A stretch of DNA of 64,000 nt from Campylobacterales bacterium (GCA_027023405.1 JALVVN010000007.1:82307-146306); one strand, 5' to 3'. Shown: positions 1 through 7,872, counted from the stretch's first letter. Notes: a model not told the origin generated them from the sequence alone. Numbers and translations: made by a program.

Positions 1-126
1 AAATTCAGGAATCCTCTCCATATCCACCGCATAAAGCACCTGCACGCGATGCCCCATATCTTTGAGACAAACATAGACGGCTTGGGAGAGGGAGTTGAAA
101 GTAGTGCAGAGTAGGAGGATAGTCAT
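1..126 (-). CDS. hypX: Hydrogenase maturation factor HypX/HoxX, N-terminal part (runs off the window)
   Basis: The first 42 codons read MTILLLCTTFNSLSQAVYV and continue in frame to base 1. This matches the start of HypX/HoxX, whose N-terminal domain resembles a formyl-THF transferase and whose C-terminal domain resembles an enoyl-CoA hydratase. HypX makes the CO ligand of the NiFe(CN)2CO centre under aerobic conditions in O2-exposed hydrogenase producers. Its start codon overlaps the stop of the upstream small gene as ATGA, so it is the last visible gene of the nickel permease-hypBCDE operon. The rest lies outside the window, so the enoyl-CoA hydratase half cannot be checked. The call depends on the short N-terminal motif and on context. 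Confidence 0.72.
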   Translation of the reverse strand, partial: MTILLLCTTFNSLSQAVYVCLKDMGHRVQVLYAVDMERIPEF

Positions 127-362
127 CGCTTCCCTTCAAGACCGAATAAAAACTTCCATTTTGTTTTTCTCTTATACTTTATCGAGAAAAGTTCGTTTGT
201 AGAGAATACAAATACCACTCTATAAAGCCATATCCGCACATAAAGAGCTACAATTTTCGGAGGAACAATAAACTTTTGAATGCGATGCTCTCTTCTACCC
301 TTTTCAATTTCCGTTGAAAAAAAAGTCTCGTTGCCAAATCCTATTTCTGAGAATATTTTCAT
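123..362 (-). CDS. Small DUF3977-like protein between hypE and hypX
   Basis: This is a 79-residue reading frame beginning MKIFSEIGFGNETFF. The track's longer 103-residue version would run into hypE, so the internal ATG at 362 is preferred, 11 bases after the hypE stop. The stop TGA overlaps the hypX start (ATGA), which argues for a translated, coupled gene. An early EIGFGN..F..TE motif, a central aromatic YVRIWLYRVV strand and a basic C-terminus ending in LFGLEGKR resemble my recollection of the DUF3977 family of about 80-residue proteins. That family has no assigned function. There is no signal peptide or membrane segment, and no clear Shine-Dalgarno sequence, so translation may depend on coupling. 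Family assignment is tentative; existence of the gene is better supported. Confidence 0.6.
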   Translation of the reverse strand: MKIFSEIGFGNETFFSTEIEKGRREHRIQKFIVPPKIVALYVRIWLYRVVFVFSTNELFSIKYKRKTKWKFLFGLEGKR

Positions 363-373
363 ACCGATTAATA

Positions 374-1369
374 TTAGCAAATCCGCGGTAATAACTCCCC
401 TGTCGGCAGATCCAAAAAGCGTTTTGTACCCCATGTGGAGTTGAGGATCACCCGTCCGGGGTGTGCAGTGGTGACTTTCCCGATGATTTGAGCGCTTTGG
501 TGACTTTTTCGCATCACTTCCAGCGCCTTGTGGGCATCTTTTTGGGGGAGTGCTAGCACAAAAGTTCCCTCATTTGCCAGCATCGTCGCCTCAAATCCCA
601 ACAGTTCGCAAATACCCTGCACCTGCTCCCGCACCGGTATCTTCTCCTCCTCTATCTCGATACAGATATCCGATGCACTCGCCCACTCATTGAGTACCGC
701 TGCTACACCGCCCCGTGTCGCATCTCGCATCGCTACGATCTCCACACCCGCATCGATGAGCGCCTCTACTTCCGGATAGAGAGATTTGCAGTCGGTCTCT
801 AGTGAACTCTCCAAGGCGATCCCCTCTCGCGTCGCAAAGATCGTCGCACCGTGCGCCCCCACATCTCGACTCACGATGATCGCCGTCTCCTCTTTGAGGT
901 TGTGCGATGAGATCCCCTCATAGATCACCTCTCCGATACCGGTTGTATTGATAAAGATTTGATCGACACTCCCTTTGGGTACCACTTTTGTATCACCGCT
1001 GACGATAAGCGCGCCGTTGAGCTCTAGCTCCTTTTTCATGCTCCGCACAATCTTCTCAAGCTCTCTTGTACCAAACCCCTCCTCGATGATCACCGAACAG
1101 GTGAGAAATCTCGGTTTTGCGCCCATCATCGCCAGATCGTTGCAGGTACCGCATACCGCCAGTTTACCGATATCTCCACCGGGGAAAAAGATTGGTGAAA
1201 CGGTGAAACTATCGGTGGTCATTGCACTCTTAGCGCCTAGTTCCAACACTGCCGCATCTTCACTTTGCTCCAGTAGATCATTTTTAAAGTGCTTATAAAA
1301 TATCTTGCGAATGAGCTCTTGATTTTCCGCTCCGCCGTTGCCGTGGGCGATGGTGATAGTCTTATTCAT
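374..1369 (-). CDS. hypE: Hydrogenase maturation protein HypE (carbamoyl dehydratase)
   Basis: HypE uses ATP to dehydrate the thiocarbamate that HypF places on its C-terminal cysteine, giving the thiocyanate that supplies CN ligands to the active-site iron. The 331-residue protein has the PurM/AIR-synthase-like fold signature, the N-terminal HGNGG motif, a SRDVGAHG segment, and the conserved PRIC C-terminus with the acceptor cysteine as last residue. The track start is 11 codons too early; the ATG at 1369 overlaps the hypD stop by 4 bases (ATGA) and begins MNKTITIAHGNGG as in the family. It acts in the cytoplasm with HypF, HypC and HypD. Confidence 0.95.
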   Translation of the reverse strand: MNKTITIAHGNGGAENQELIRKIFYKHFKNDLLEQSEDAAVLELGAKSAMTTDSFTVSPIFFPGGDIGKLAVCGTCNDLAMMGAKPRFLTCSVIIEEGFGTRELEKIVRSMKKELELNGALIVSGDTKVVPKGSVDQIFINTTGIGEVIYEGISSHNLKEETAIIVSRDVGAHGATIFATREGIALESSLETDCKSLYPEVEALIDAGVEIVAMRDATRGGVAAVLNEWASASDICIEIEEEKIPVREQVQGICELLGFEATMLANEGTFVLALPQKDAHKALEVMRKSHQSAQIIGKVTTAHPGRVILNSTWGTKRFLDLPTGELLPRIC

Positions 1370-2508
1370 AGTAGATTTCCATATTTGTAGTACGCCGCGC
1401 AAGCACCCTCGCTACTCACCATGCAGGAGCCCACCGGTGAGGTCGGCTTGCAGGCGGTACCGAAGATCGTACACTCGGTCGGCTTGGCGATACCTCGCAG
1501 GATATCCCCGCAGATGCAGAGCTTGTGATCCTCGATCTCTTTGATAGGCAAGATATCCCGATACGCCACCTCCGCATCATACGCACTAAATGTCGATTTG
1601 AGTTTGAGACCACTTTGAGGGATATTTCCCAATCCGCGCCACTTAAAGAGATCGACCTTATCAAAATAGTGCGCTATGAGTTTCTGTGCGTTGAGATTTC
1701 CCTCATGCGTCACGACCCGCTTGTACTGAATCTCCAGATCACACCGTCTCTCGACAAACTGCTTGAGTATCATACTAATCCCCTCCATCACATCCACCGG
1801 CTCAAATCCGCTCACCACCACCGGTCGTCCGTAATCCCTGGGAAACTCCTCATAGATCTTACTTCCCGCGATGACACTCACATGACTCGGTCCCAAAAAA
1901 GCGTCGATGCGGTTATTGTAACTATCGACATGCACATCTCTACTGTCGATCAACTCCTTCATCACTTCGGGAACGGTAACATGGTTGATGTGGAAAAGGA
2001 TGTTAGGGATCTCTTGTTTGATCACTTGATCGAGCAAGACGGCGGTCATCGGCGTCGTCGTCTCAAAACCGATCGCAAAGAAAATCACCTTTTTATCCCG
2101 ATTCTCCTGCGCGATCTTCAAACACTCCATCGGCGAATAGACAAAGCGCACATCCGCACCCCTACTCCGCGCATCCTGCAACGATCCGTGCGAACCAGGT
2201 ACTTTGATCATATCGCCCAGCGTCACAAGGATCACACCCTCTTGCATCGCCAAGATATAGGCATGATCAATCCGCTCTTTGGGCATGATGCAGACAGGAC
2301 AACCCGGTCCATGGATAAACTGAATATTTTCAGGCATAAGTTGCGGTAAACCATACTTCATAATGGTATGCGTATGTCCGCCACACACCTCCATGATATT
2401 GATAGTGCGATCGAGTTTTGAGGCATCTTCGGCGATCATCTTTGCGTAGGCTTTGATAGTCTCGCCGTCGCGAAAATCATCATAGAGATTTTTGAGCTCA
2501 AGCGCCAT
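1366..2508 (-). CDS. hypD: Hydrogenase maturation protein HypD (Fe(CN)2CO scaffold)
   Basis: HypD carries a [4Fe-4S] cluster and with HypC forms the scaffold on which the Fe(CN)2CO unit is built. The 380-residue protein contains the family motifs CGGHTHTIMKYG, GPGCPVC near residue 70, and the C-terminal cysteine set LCICGDILRG, ECTIFGTAC and GSCMVSSEGACAAYY. It overlaps the end of hypC by 11 bases and the start of hypE by 4 bases, so the three are probably translationally coupled. Length and motifs are typical and nothing is missing. Confidence 0.96.
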   Translation of the reverse strand: MALELKNLYDDFRDGETIKAYAKMIAEDASKLDRTINIMEVCGGHTHTIMKYGLPQLMPENIQFIHGPGCPVCIMPKERIDHAYILAMQEGVILVTLGDMIKVPGSHGSLQDARSRGADVRFVYSPMECLKIAQENRDKKVIFFAIGFETTTPMTAVLLDQVIKQEIPNILFHINHVTVPEVMKELIDSRDVHVDSYNNRIDAFLGPSHVSVIAGSKIYEEFPRDYGRPVVVSGFEPVDVMEGISMILKQFVERRCDLEIQYKRVVTHEGNLNAQKLIAHYFDKVDLFKWRGLGNIPQSGLKLKSTFSAYDAEVAYRDILPIKEIEDHKLCICGDILRGIAKPTECTIFGTACKPTSPVGSCMVSSEGACAAYYKYGNLL

Positions 2509-2797
2509 CTAATCCCCGATTTTCGCAGTTCTCATCATCCAAGATCGCCTGCCGACGCTCCTCCTCATCCATCACTTCGAGTATCTCTTTATAGGTCTCG
2601 ATCGACTTGAGTGCTTCGGCTTCATCGATCTTATTCATCACAAAGCCGATATGAAGCAGGACATAATCTCCCACCTGCACCTCATCATCGCCCATCATCA
2701 TCAAGTTTGCCTCTCGTTGCACACCCATCGTATCGACTTTGCAGAGAGTCTTATCTTCGCTGATCTCGACCACTTTACTTGGAATAGAGAGACACAT
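2498..2797 (-). CDS. hypC: Hydrogenase maturation chaperone HypC
   Basis: HypC is the small chaperone that works with HypD in iron-centre assembly and delivers it to the hydrogenase large subunit. The 99-residue protein starts MCLSIPSKVV, with the essential cysteine exposed at position 2 once the start Met is removed, followed by the OB-fold core with GDYVLLHIGFVMNKID. The C-terminus is somewhat longer than usual and acidic (MDEEERRQAILDDENCENRGLD), overlapping hypD. The stop of hypB and the start of hypC share a base (TAATG). Confidence 0.94.
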   Translation of the reverse strand: MCLSIPSKVVEISEDKTLCKVDTMGVQREANLMMMGDDEVQVGDYVLLHIGFVMNKIDEAEALKSIETYKEILEVMDEEERRQAILDDENCENRGLDGA

Positions 2798-3561
2798 TAG
2801 CGCATCCCCTTCTTAAACTTGATCCAATCCGCGACGCGTTTGATACTCTCGATATCATTGATATTGACTTCGAGGATATCGACATTGGGTTTGATCTTGC
2901 GCGCTTGGGCTTTTTCCGCTTCGATATCGTACTTGAAGTAAGGCAAGAGATCGGTTTTGGTAATGAGTACCAGATCTGCTTGGCGAAACATCACCGGATA
3001 TTTGGCGATCTTATCTTCACCTTCGGGAACAGAGACAAGAACGATATTTAGATGCGTACCGACATCATAACTGGCAGGGCAGACAAGGTTTCCGACATTT
3101 TCGACAAAGAGCACATCGATCTCATCGAGCGGAATATGATGTAGCCCTTTATGCACCATAAAGGCATCCAAATGGCAGGCACTACCCGTCTGTATCTGCT
3201 CTGCGGGAATGCCTTTGGCACTGAGCCGATCGGCATCTTTGTTTGTCTCCAAATCTCCCTCAACCACACCAAATCGAAAATCCGCCACATCCGCCAAATA
3301 CTCTAGTAGCGTCGTCTTACCGCTTCCGGGACTGCTCATGAGATTGATCCCCAGCACGCCCGCTCTATCAAGATGAGCGCGATTGTGCCCCGCTTCATGA
3401 TCATTTTTATCTAAGATCTTTTGAATAACCGAGATCGTCTTGGTATCGTTGAGCTGTGGATTGTGATGCAAATGCTCATGCGCCTTTTGGTGATCGTGAC
3501 TATGATCATGATCGTGTGAATGCCCCTCTCCTGTGATGGAACAACCGCAATCTTTACACAT
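2797..3561 (-). CDS. hypB: Hydrogenase nickel incorporation GTPase HypB
   Basis: HypB is a GTPase that delivers nickel to the large-subunit precursor together with HypA. Residues 2-7 (CKDCGC) give the high-affinity CxxCGC metal site, followed by a histidine-rich stretch of alternating HDH and HSHDH units (about residues 13-35) that probably stores nickel. The SIMIBI-class P-loop is SSPGSGKTTLLEY, switch residues follow in VVEGDLETNKD, and the second metal site GSACHLDAF near residue 127 is intact. Specificity motif ITKTDLLPY is present. It sits 15 bases downstream of the nickel permease. A hypA partner is not visible in the window. Confidence 0.96.
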   Translation of the reverse strand: MCKDCGCSITGEGHSHDHDHSHDHQKAHEHLHHNPQLNDTKTISVIQKILDKNDHEAGHNRAHLDRAGVLGINLMSSPGSGKTTLLEYLADVADFRFGVVEGDLETNKDADRLSAKGIPAEQIQTGSACHLDAFMVHKGLHHIPLDEIDVLFVENVGNLVCPASYDVGTHLNIVLVSVPEGEDKIAKYPVMFRQADLVLITKTDLLPYFKYDIEAEKAQARKIKPNVDILEVNINDIESIKRVADWIKFKKGMR

Positions 3562-3576
3562 ACTAATTCTCCTCCC

Positions 3577-4215
3577 CTATCCTAATAATATATTTGTACC
3601 CACTACCAGTGAGATAAGCCCCGCAACGGCAAAAGTTCGCCTGACATTTTGAATATTGTCCAAGAGGTGCTCGTTGATGTAGAGTATCACAAAACCAAAT
3701 GTCAAAAAGATCAACATCACACCCGCCGTAAACGCACCGACCATACTCAGATCGACATGCCCGCCATGCACCGCACCCAGCGTCACCAACATCCCGCGCA
3801 CTCCGCCGATCCCCATCAAAAGCCCCATCGTAAAGGATGAAGCGCTATCGACATTATCATGCGTATGCGCCTTGCCAAACCAGATATGCACATGCTCCAC
3901 ACCCTCATGCAAGTGCTTTGAGAGGTGAATACGATCGGCAAAAACCATATAGAGCAGATAGACTCCCATCCCGATGATCACCGAAGCACTGATGAGATCC
4001 CCATACGCCAAAATCTCAGGAGAGATCTCCACGCGCTCCAAAATCTTCGCAAAGACAAAGAGACTCAACCCATGCCCGATCGCAAAAAGCATCGTAATCA
4101 ACAAAGTCTTTCGCTTCTCCTTACCGATCGAAAAGTCAGCGATCGCCGTCAAATGATCCGGACCAAACGCATGCAAAATACCATACCAAAAAATCACCGT
4201 AAGTGAAAGTTCCAT
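3577..4215 (-). CDS. Nickel/cobalt permease-like membrane protein (first gene of the hyp operon)
   Basis: The protein has about six hydrophobic helices and the HAFGPDH sequence in the first helix, which fits the Hx4DH nickel-binding signature of NiCoT/UreH-type permeases. A second His-rich loop (HEGVEHVHIWFGKAHTHDN, near residue 115) is typical of nickel and cobalt exporters or importers of this superfamily. Its place directly before hypB argues for nickel uptake for the hydrogenases. The start is set at the ATG at 4215 (MELSLTVIFW) because GGAGAGGAG lies at the right distance. The track start at 4239 lies inside the operator palindrome and would add eight residues with no ribosome site. Direction of transport is inferred from context. 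Confidence 0.78.
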   Translation of the reverse strand: MELSLTVIFWYGILHAFGPDHLTAIADFSIGKEKRKTLLITMLFAIGHGLSLFVFAKILERVEISPEILAYGDLISASVIIGMGVYLLYMVFADRIHLSKHLHEGVEHVHIWFGKAHTHDNVDSASSFTMGLLMGIGGVRGMLVTLGAVHGGHVDLSMVGAFTAGVMLIFLTFGFVILYINEHLLDNIQNVRRTFAVAGLISLVVGTNILLG

Positions 4216-4224
4216 CTCCTCTCC

Positions 4225-4247
4225 TGAATAATCATTCATTCATTATA
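4225..4247 (-). promoter_or_regulatory. Promoter -10 box and 14-bp palindromic operator of the nickel permease/hyp operon
   Basis: Reading the minus strand, a TATAAT box (4247-4242) is followed after three bases by TGAATGATTATTCA (4238-4225), an inverted repeat TGAAT-N4-ATTCA that would cover the transcription start. An identical 14-mer stands in the same place at the hydA promoter. The position is that of a repressor site; the TetR gene at 17691-18299 is the likely binder, by inference. Confidence 0.75.
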
Positions 4248-4274
4248 CAATTTTTATCATTTAAGTTCGACTAT

Positions 4275-4514
4275 TCAATCAAGCTCTCTTATCAATTCAT
4301 CCATTGAAGTTTCAAAGTCATAGGTGGGCATTTTCCCACTCTTAATATCATCTCTAATCTGTTGCAGTTTTTTCTGTCGTTCATAAAAATAGGGATCGAT
4401 CTCAAGATTTTTATCTCTTTTTACAACCACATGCTCTTTTACACTATCAATCATTTTCATAAACTCAGCCATGAAGTCATCTTGTACTTCGATCGTAACT
4501 ATTTGTATAGTCAA
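4275..4514 (-). CDS. Orphan antitoxin-like protein
   Basis: This 79-residue acidic protein ends YDFETSMDELIRELD and contains the DKNLEIDPYFYERQKKL segment seen in small RelB/Phd-like antitoxins common in this phylum. The N-terminal beta-strand MTIQIVTIEV suits DNA binding or dimerisation. The start is a TTG at 4514 directly abutting AGGAG; an alternative initiation two codons on cannot be excluded. No toxin gene follows: the next co-directional gene is the nickel permease. It lies beside the relic of hypF, in AT-rich DNA, and may be a leftover of a larger insertion. Confidence 0.6.
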   Translation of the reverse strand: MTIQIVTIEVQDDFMAEFMKMIDSVKEHVVVKRDKNLEIDPYFYERQKKLQQIRDDIKSGKMPTYDFETSMDELIRELD

Positions 4515-4577
4515 CTCCTATTGCATTTTTCTTATACGATTATATCAACAAATTTTCCATTTTTTATCCAACTCATT

Positions 4578-4634
4578 TTATATCGCCCCCGCAACCTGCC
4601 CCAGTGCAACTCTCCCGTCATTGGACGGTATCTC
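4578..4634 (-). pseudogene. hypF: Relic of a hypF 3' end
   Basis: On the minus strand these 57 bases translate as EIPSNDGRVALGQVAGAI followed by a stop. This is the C-terminus of HypF; the intact gene 0.5 kb away ends EIPPNDGGIALGQVAG. The DNA is similar with several substitutions and the homology stops abruptly at both sides, so it is not a gene but the scar of a second, diverged hypF copy. Confidence 0.8.
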
Positions 4635-4685
4635 AAAGTTCTTTTAAGGTCAAGGCTTTACTTTTAACTTTAAAACTCGAAAATT

Positions 4686-4714
4686 TTGACAATAATTATT
4701 GACTCTGATATAAT
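4686..4714 (+). promoter_or_regulatory. Perfect-consensus sigma-70 promoter, likely leaderless
   Basis: TTGACA (4686-4691), a 17-base spacer and TATAAT (4709-4714) form an exact consensus promoter. The next ATG is only six bases beyond the -10 box, so the predicted transcript starts at or next to the start codon of the 86-residue gene. Confidence 0.8.
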
Positions 4715-4720
4715 GGCTCT

Positions 4721-4981
4721 ATGAGTAAAAAAGATAGTTTACAAAAAGAGTTTGAGCGTCTCATGGAAAAGTTGAGATTTATACATAACTTGCTTATAGC
4801 ACTATTCTCTGGGTTGGGTGGTATCATATTTGGTCTTGCAATTGAGCGGGTACCGGCAACTGTTAAAGTATATACTATTTTATCTGCTATTATAGTTTTG
4901 ATTGTATTCTTTTTTACACTTAAAAACAGCATTTTAAAAGAACAAGAGTTGATCATAAAGAAATTGGAAAAGGAAGAGTGA
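4721..4981 (+). CDS. Small two-helix membrane protein, unknown function
   Basis: I do not recognise a function for this 86-residue protein. It has a charged N-terminal amphipathic helix (MSKKDSLQKEFERLMEKL), two hydrophobic helices (about residues 22-42 and 49-69) and a Lys/Glu-rich tail (EQELIIKKLEKEE). It is the only plus-strand unit in the first 14.7 kb, has its own strong promoter and no ribosome-binding site, and overlaps the start of a 37-residue membrane peptide (TGATG). Both lie between the hypF relic and the intact hypF, so they appear to have arrived with the inserted segment. Confidence 0.65.
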   Translation: MSKKDSLQKEFERLMEKLRFIHNLLIALFSGLGGIIFGLAIERVPATVKVYTILSAIIVLIVFFFTLKNSILKEQELIIKKLEKEE

Positions 4982-5094
4982 TGGTAGTTGAAAATATTCT
5001 TTTTGCATTGTTGATCATTGTATTTATAGGTTTTGGTGTTGTTTTATTGATCGAAGAGAGAAGAAACTTTAAAAGGTTAAAAGATAGTTATTGA
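4981..5094 (+). CDS. 37-residue single-pass membrane peptide
   Basis: This frame is too short for the track: ATG at 4981 overlaps the stop of the preceding gene (TGATG) and codes for MVVENILFALLIIVFIGFG and a basic tail RRNFKRLKDSY, then TGA. One transmembrane helix with a positive C-terminal end is clear. Translational coupling to the 86-residue membrane protein suggests the two work together. No family was recognised. Confidence 0.55.
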   Translation: MVVENILFALLIIVFIGFGVVLLIEERRNFKRLKDSY

Positions 5095-5156
5095 CATTTA
5101 TAAAATTTAGAGTCTTTGGATGTTCAGGGGTTTACTTTTAAGTATTGCACGGGGAG

Positions 5157-7334
5157 TTAGATTTTAGATAGCACCCCCGCAACCTGCCCCAGCGCAATGC
5201 CCCCGTCATTGGGCGGTATCTCATTGGGGATGAGCGCATCGGGAAATCTCTCCAGAAGCAGTTCCAGCAAAACACGATTTTGAAAGACACCGCCGCTCAG
5301 TACGAGAGGTAGATCATAGGGGCGTGTGATCTGCACTACGATCTCGACAAGTGTATTGAAAAACTTTGAAACAGCGACACGAGAATCGCCCTCCTGCACA
5401 ATCGCGTCAATCATCGGCAGAATATCGATCACCCCCTCCTCTACCAAAAAGGGATAGTATTCCATGATCGTAGGATCATAAAGCTCCTCCATTAGCATGC
5501 CACTCTCCCCCTCAAAGCTCATCACTTGAATCACATCCGTCAGCGAAGCTACCGCGTCGAAGATGCGTCCGCATGAGGAGCTAAGCGGTGCGTTGAGACC
5601 CTTTTGCCAAGCAAGGTAGAGTGTTTTGAGTTGCGTCTGTGAAAAACTCTCCACCGTAGGATGCGACAGACCCAATGCCTCTTCACCGTAGAGATCAAAG
5701 AGCAGGCTAAGCGCTACTCTTCTGGGCTCCTTGATCGCTTTGGCTCCGCCAAGTAGCTTAAAGTAGCCAAAATGCGCCACTCTCTCAAACCCCTCATCAT
5801 CCGCTACCAAAAACTCCCCACCCCAAAGATTGCCGTCATCTCCATATCCCGTTCCGTCAAAGGCTACACCGATCACTTTTCCACTCACACCCCTCTCAGC
5901 CATGACCGCTAAGATATGAGCATAGTGGTGCTGTATCTGCTTTATTGTGGAGAAAGTGGCTTTGGCATATTTGGTCGATTCATAGTTTGGATGTTTGTCA
6001 CACACAACGAGATCGGGGCTAAAGTCATAGACCCGTCGCAGGGTTTGGATATTTTTCTCAAAATAGCTTAGCGACTCAAGGCTCTCCAGATCACCGATAT
6101 GCGGAGAGAGGATCACCTCTTTGTCAAAGCCGATCGCGACGGTACTCTTTTGGTTGGCACCGAGTGCGAGTACCTTTTGAGGAAGCGGTTTTGGAAGCTT
6201 GATAGAGACCGGTGCATATCCTCTGGCACGGCGGATCATCACCATCTCACCCCTGACAACCATCGCTACACTATCGTCACATCCGTTTACAATCGGGCGA
6301 TCATGATCCAAGATAGCATCATAGACCCCATGCAGTTTTTCCAAACTCTCCCGTGTTGTGGCGATCGGCTCATCACTGAGATTGGCACTGGTTGCCACGA
6401 TCGGCTTTTGTAACTTCTCTAGCAACAAAATATGCAACGGTGTATAGGCAAGAAAGAGTCCGATCTTCGATATCCTCGGCGCCACAAGAGCGGGCAATCT
6501 TCCCTTTGATCGCACAAGCACGATAGGACGCTCTTTGGAGCACAGAAGCGCCTCCTCTTTTGCATCGATCTGCGCCAACTCCCTTGCCGACGCTATATCA
6601 CGCACCATCACCGCAAAAGGCTTGGCGGGGCGCCGTTTGCGATCGCGTAACCTTCTTAGCGCCTCCTCATCGGTCGCATCACACACAAGATGGTACCCAC
6701 CCACCCCTTTGATAGCGAGAATCTCTCCCGACTGAAGTCGCTTTAGCGCTTCATCGATCGAGATATTGAGCTTCGGACCGCACGCATGACATCCGATAGG
6801 CTGTGCGTGATAGCGACGATTGGTCGGATCGTGATACTCTTTTTTGCACGCTTGACACATCTTAAATTTACGCATTGATGTATTGTGACGATCATAGGGT
6901 AGCTTTTCGATGATCGAGTAGCGCACACCGCAATCGGTACAGGTGATAAAGGGATGCAAATAGCGGCGATTTTGGGGGTCGAAGAGCTCTCTTTCACACG
7001 CCTTGCAGATCGAGATATCCGGAGGAATCAGCGCCGAAGCAGTCGCTACTTCCTCACTCTCCACGATCGAAAAGCGATCAAACTCCCGCTCTTCACACAC
7101 ACAAATCTCCAAACTATCGATTTGCGCCAAAGGCGGTAGATCACGCGTGATTGAATCGCGAAACCGCTCAATCTTTTCTTCTGTCGCATTGACGACAATC
7201 GCCACACCCGCCGAATCATTACACACCTCGCCCTTAAGATCATATTGTTGAGCAAGACGATAGATAAAGGGACGAAAACCGACACCTTGCACGGTACCGC
7301 TGATGCGGATGAGATAGGTATGAATTTTGTTCAT
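5157..7334 (-). CDS. hypF: Carbamoyltransferase HypF
   Basis: HypF transfers the carbamoyl group from carbamoyl phosphate to HypE, the first step in making the CN ligands. The 725-residue protein shows all domains in order: acylphosphatase-like domain with VQGVGFRPF (about 15-23), two zinc fingers of the Cx2C-x18-Cx2C type (CKACEREL to CTDCG and CQACKKEY to CHACG, about 110-185), a YrdC/Sua5-like domain (about 195-380) and a Kae1-like C-terminal domain with the metal-binding HHYAH and the GTGYGDDG loop. It ends LPLVLSGGVFQN and IPPNDGGIALGQVAG as expected. It lies 10 bases after a toxin gene, separated from the other hyp genes, and is bracketed by hypF relics. Confidence 0.96.
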   Translation of the reverse strand: MNKIHTYLIRISGTVQGVGFRPFIYRLAQQYDLKGEVCNDSAGVAIVVNATEEKIERFRDSITRDLPPLAQIDSLEICVCEEREFDRFSIVESEEVATASALIPPDISICKACERELFDPQNRRYLHPFITCTDCGVRYSIIEKLPYDRHNTSMRKFKMCQACKKEYHDPTNRRYHAQPIGCHACGPKLNISIDEALKRLQSGEILAIKGVGGYHLVCDATDEEALRRLRDRKRRPAKPFAVMVRDIASARELAQIDAKEEALLCSKERPIVLVRSKGRLPALVAPRISKIGLFLAYTPLHILLLEKLQKPIVATSANLSDEPIATTRESLEKLHGVYDAILDHDRPIVNGCDDSVAMVVRGEMVMIRRARGYAPVSIKLPKPLPQKVLALGANQKSTVAIGFDKEVILSPHIGDLESLESLSYFEKNIQTLRRVYDFSPDLVVCDKHPNYESTKYAKATFSTIKQIQHHYAHILAVMAERGVSGKVIGVAFDGTGYGDDGNLWGGEFLVADDEGFERVAHFGYFKLLGGAKAIKEPRRVALSLLFDLYGEEALGLSHPTVESFSQTQLKTLYLAWQKGLNAPLSSSCGRIFDAVASLTDVIQVMSFEGESGMLMEELYDPTIMEYYPFLVEEGVIDILPMIDAIVQEGDSRVAVSKFFNTLVEIVVQITRPYDLPLVLSGGVFQNRVLLELLLERFPDALIPNEIPPNDGGIALGQVAGVLSKI

Positions 7335-7343
7335 AACAGAAAT

Positions 7344-7652
7344 CTATATTCTGTTGTTTAATTGTTTGACATGATGTAAAGGGTTGGCTCGTAAATCTAA
7401 AACCGCATACACAAGCACCCTACTATCTTCGATATCATAGTAGATAGCGTATGGAAACCGTTTTGCCAGCATACGATAAAAACCATACTGCTTTTTATGA
7501 ATTCCTGCAAAAAATGTCAATGATTCTATATCTGTCAAAAGTGAACTCATAAAATATTTGCCTAGATTCATTGTCTGCCTTTCATAAAATTTTTTGGCAG
7601 TAAACAAGTCTTCATATCCAAAAGATAAAATCTCAATTGAGTAATTTCTCAT
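7344..7652 (-). CDS. RelE/ParE-family toxin
   Basis: The 102-residue protein has the RelE/ParE fold pattern: an N-terminal strand (YSIEILSFG), two helices, and the C-terminal beta hairpin YGFYRMLAKRFPYAIYYD followed by VLVYAVLDLRANP. This arrangement is typical of the chromosomal ParE/RelE toxins paired with PF09720-type antitoxins. The start overlaps the antitoxin stop by 4 bases (ATGA). Whether it cleaves mRNA or poisons gyrase cannot be told from the sequence. The stop is 10 bases before hypF, so hypF may be co-transcribed with it. Confidence 0.82.
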   Translation of the reverse strand: MRNYSIEILSFGYEDLFTAKKFYERQTMNLGKYFMSSLLTDIESLTFFAGIHKKQYGFYRMLAKRFPYAIYYDIEDSRVLVYAVLDLRANPLHHVKQLNNRI

Positions 7653-7852
7653 CCTAGCTTTTGCTTCACTTCATCTATTGTGTAGCATTCAACCTTACCT
7701 TCAGAAAATAGCTTTTTACGCTCTTTTAAAATATCTTGATGCCAGGAGGGTGAATCGGCTTCAGATACTTCCACTTTTAAACTATCCCAAAGTTGCTCCA
7801 TAAGTTGTACTTTTTCTCCCAATGACAACTGCTCTATATCTATTAATGACAT
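7649..7852 (-). CDS. Addiction-module antitoxin (PF09720-like)
   Basis: This 67-residue protein carries LSLGEKVQLMEQLWDSL, the hallmark of the putative addiction module component family, followed by SPSWHQDILKERKKLFSEGK and a C-terminal toxin-binding helix. It precedes the toxin with a 4-base overlap, the usual order. A GGAG ribosome site precedes the ATG. It probably represses its own promoter, which contains a TATAG-N6-CTATA inverted repeat next to the -10 box. Confidence 0.85.
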   Translation of the reverse strand: MSLIDIEQLSLGEKVQLMEQLWDSLKVEVSEADSPSWHQDILKERKKLFSEGKVECYTIDEVKQKLG

Positions 7853-7872
7853 CAGTTCTCCTTTTCTGTAAA

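Noticed and set aside
123-434. Full 103-codon reading frame of the track reaching into hypE
   Set aside because: The first 24 codons overlap the conserved hypE C-terminus; only the part from the ATG at 362 is kept.
1525-2349. 274-codon plus-strand frame opposite hypD
   Set aside because: Arg/His/Leu-rich shadow translation of hypD, which has all family motifs.
4650-5140. Loose direct repeat GGNTTTACTTTTAA at both sides of the small membrane genes as insertion target duplication
   Set aside because: Only partial identity in AT-rich DNA; no transposase or terminal inverted repeats seen.
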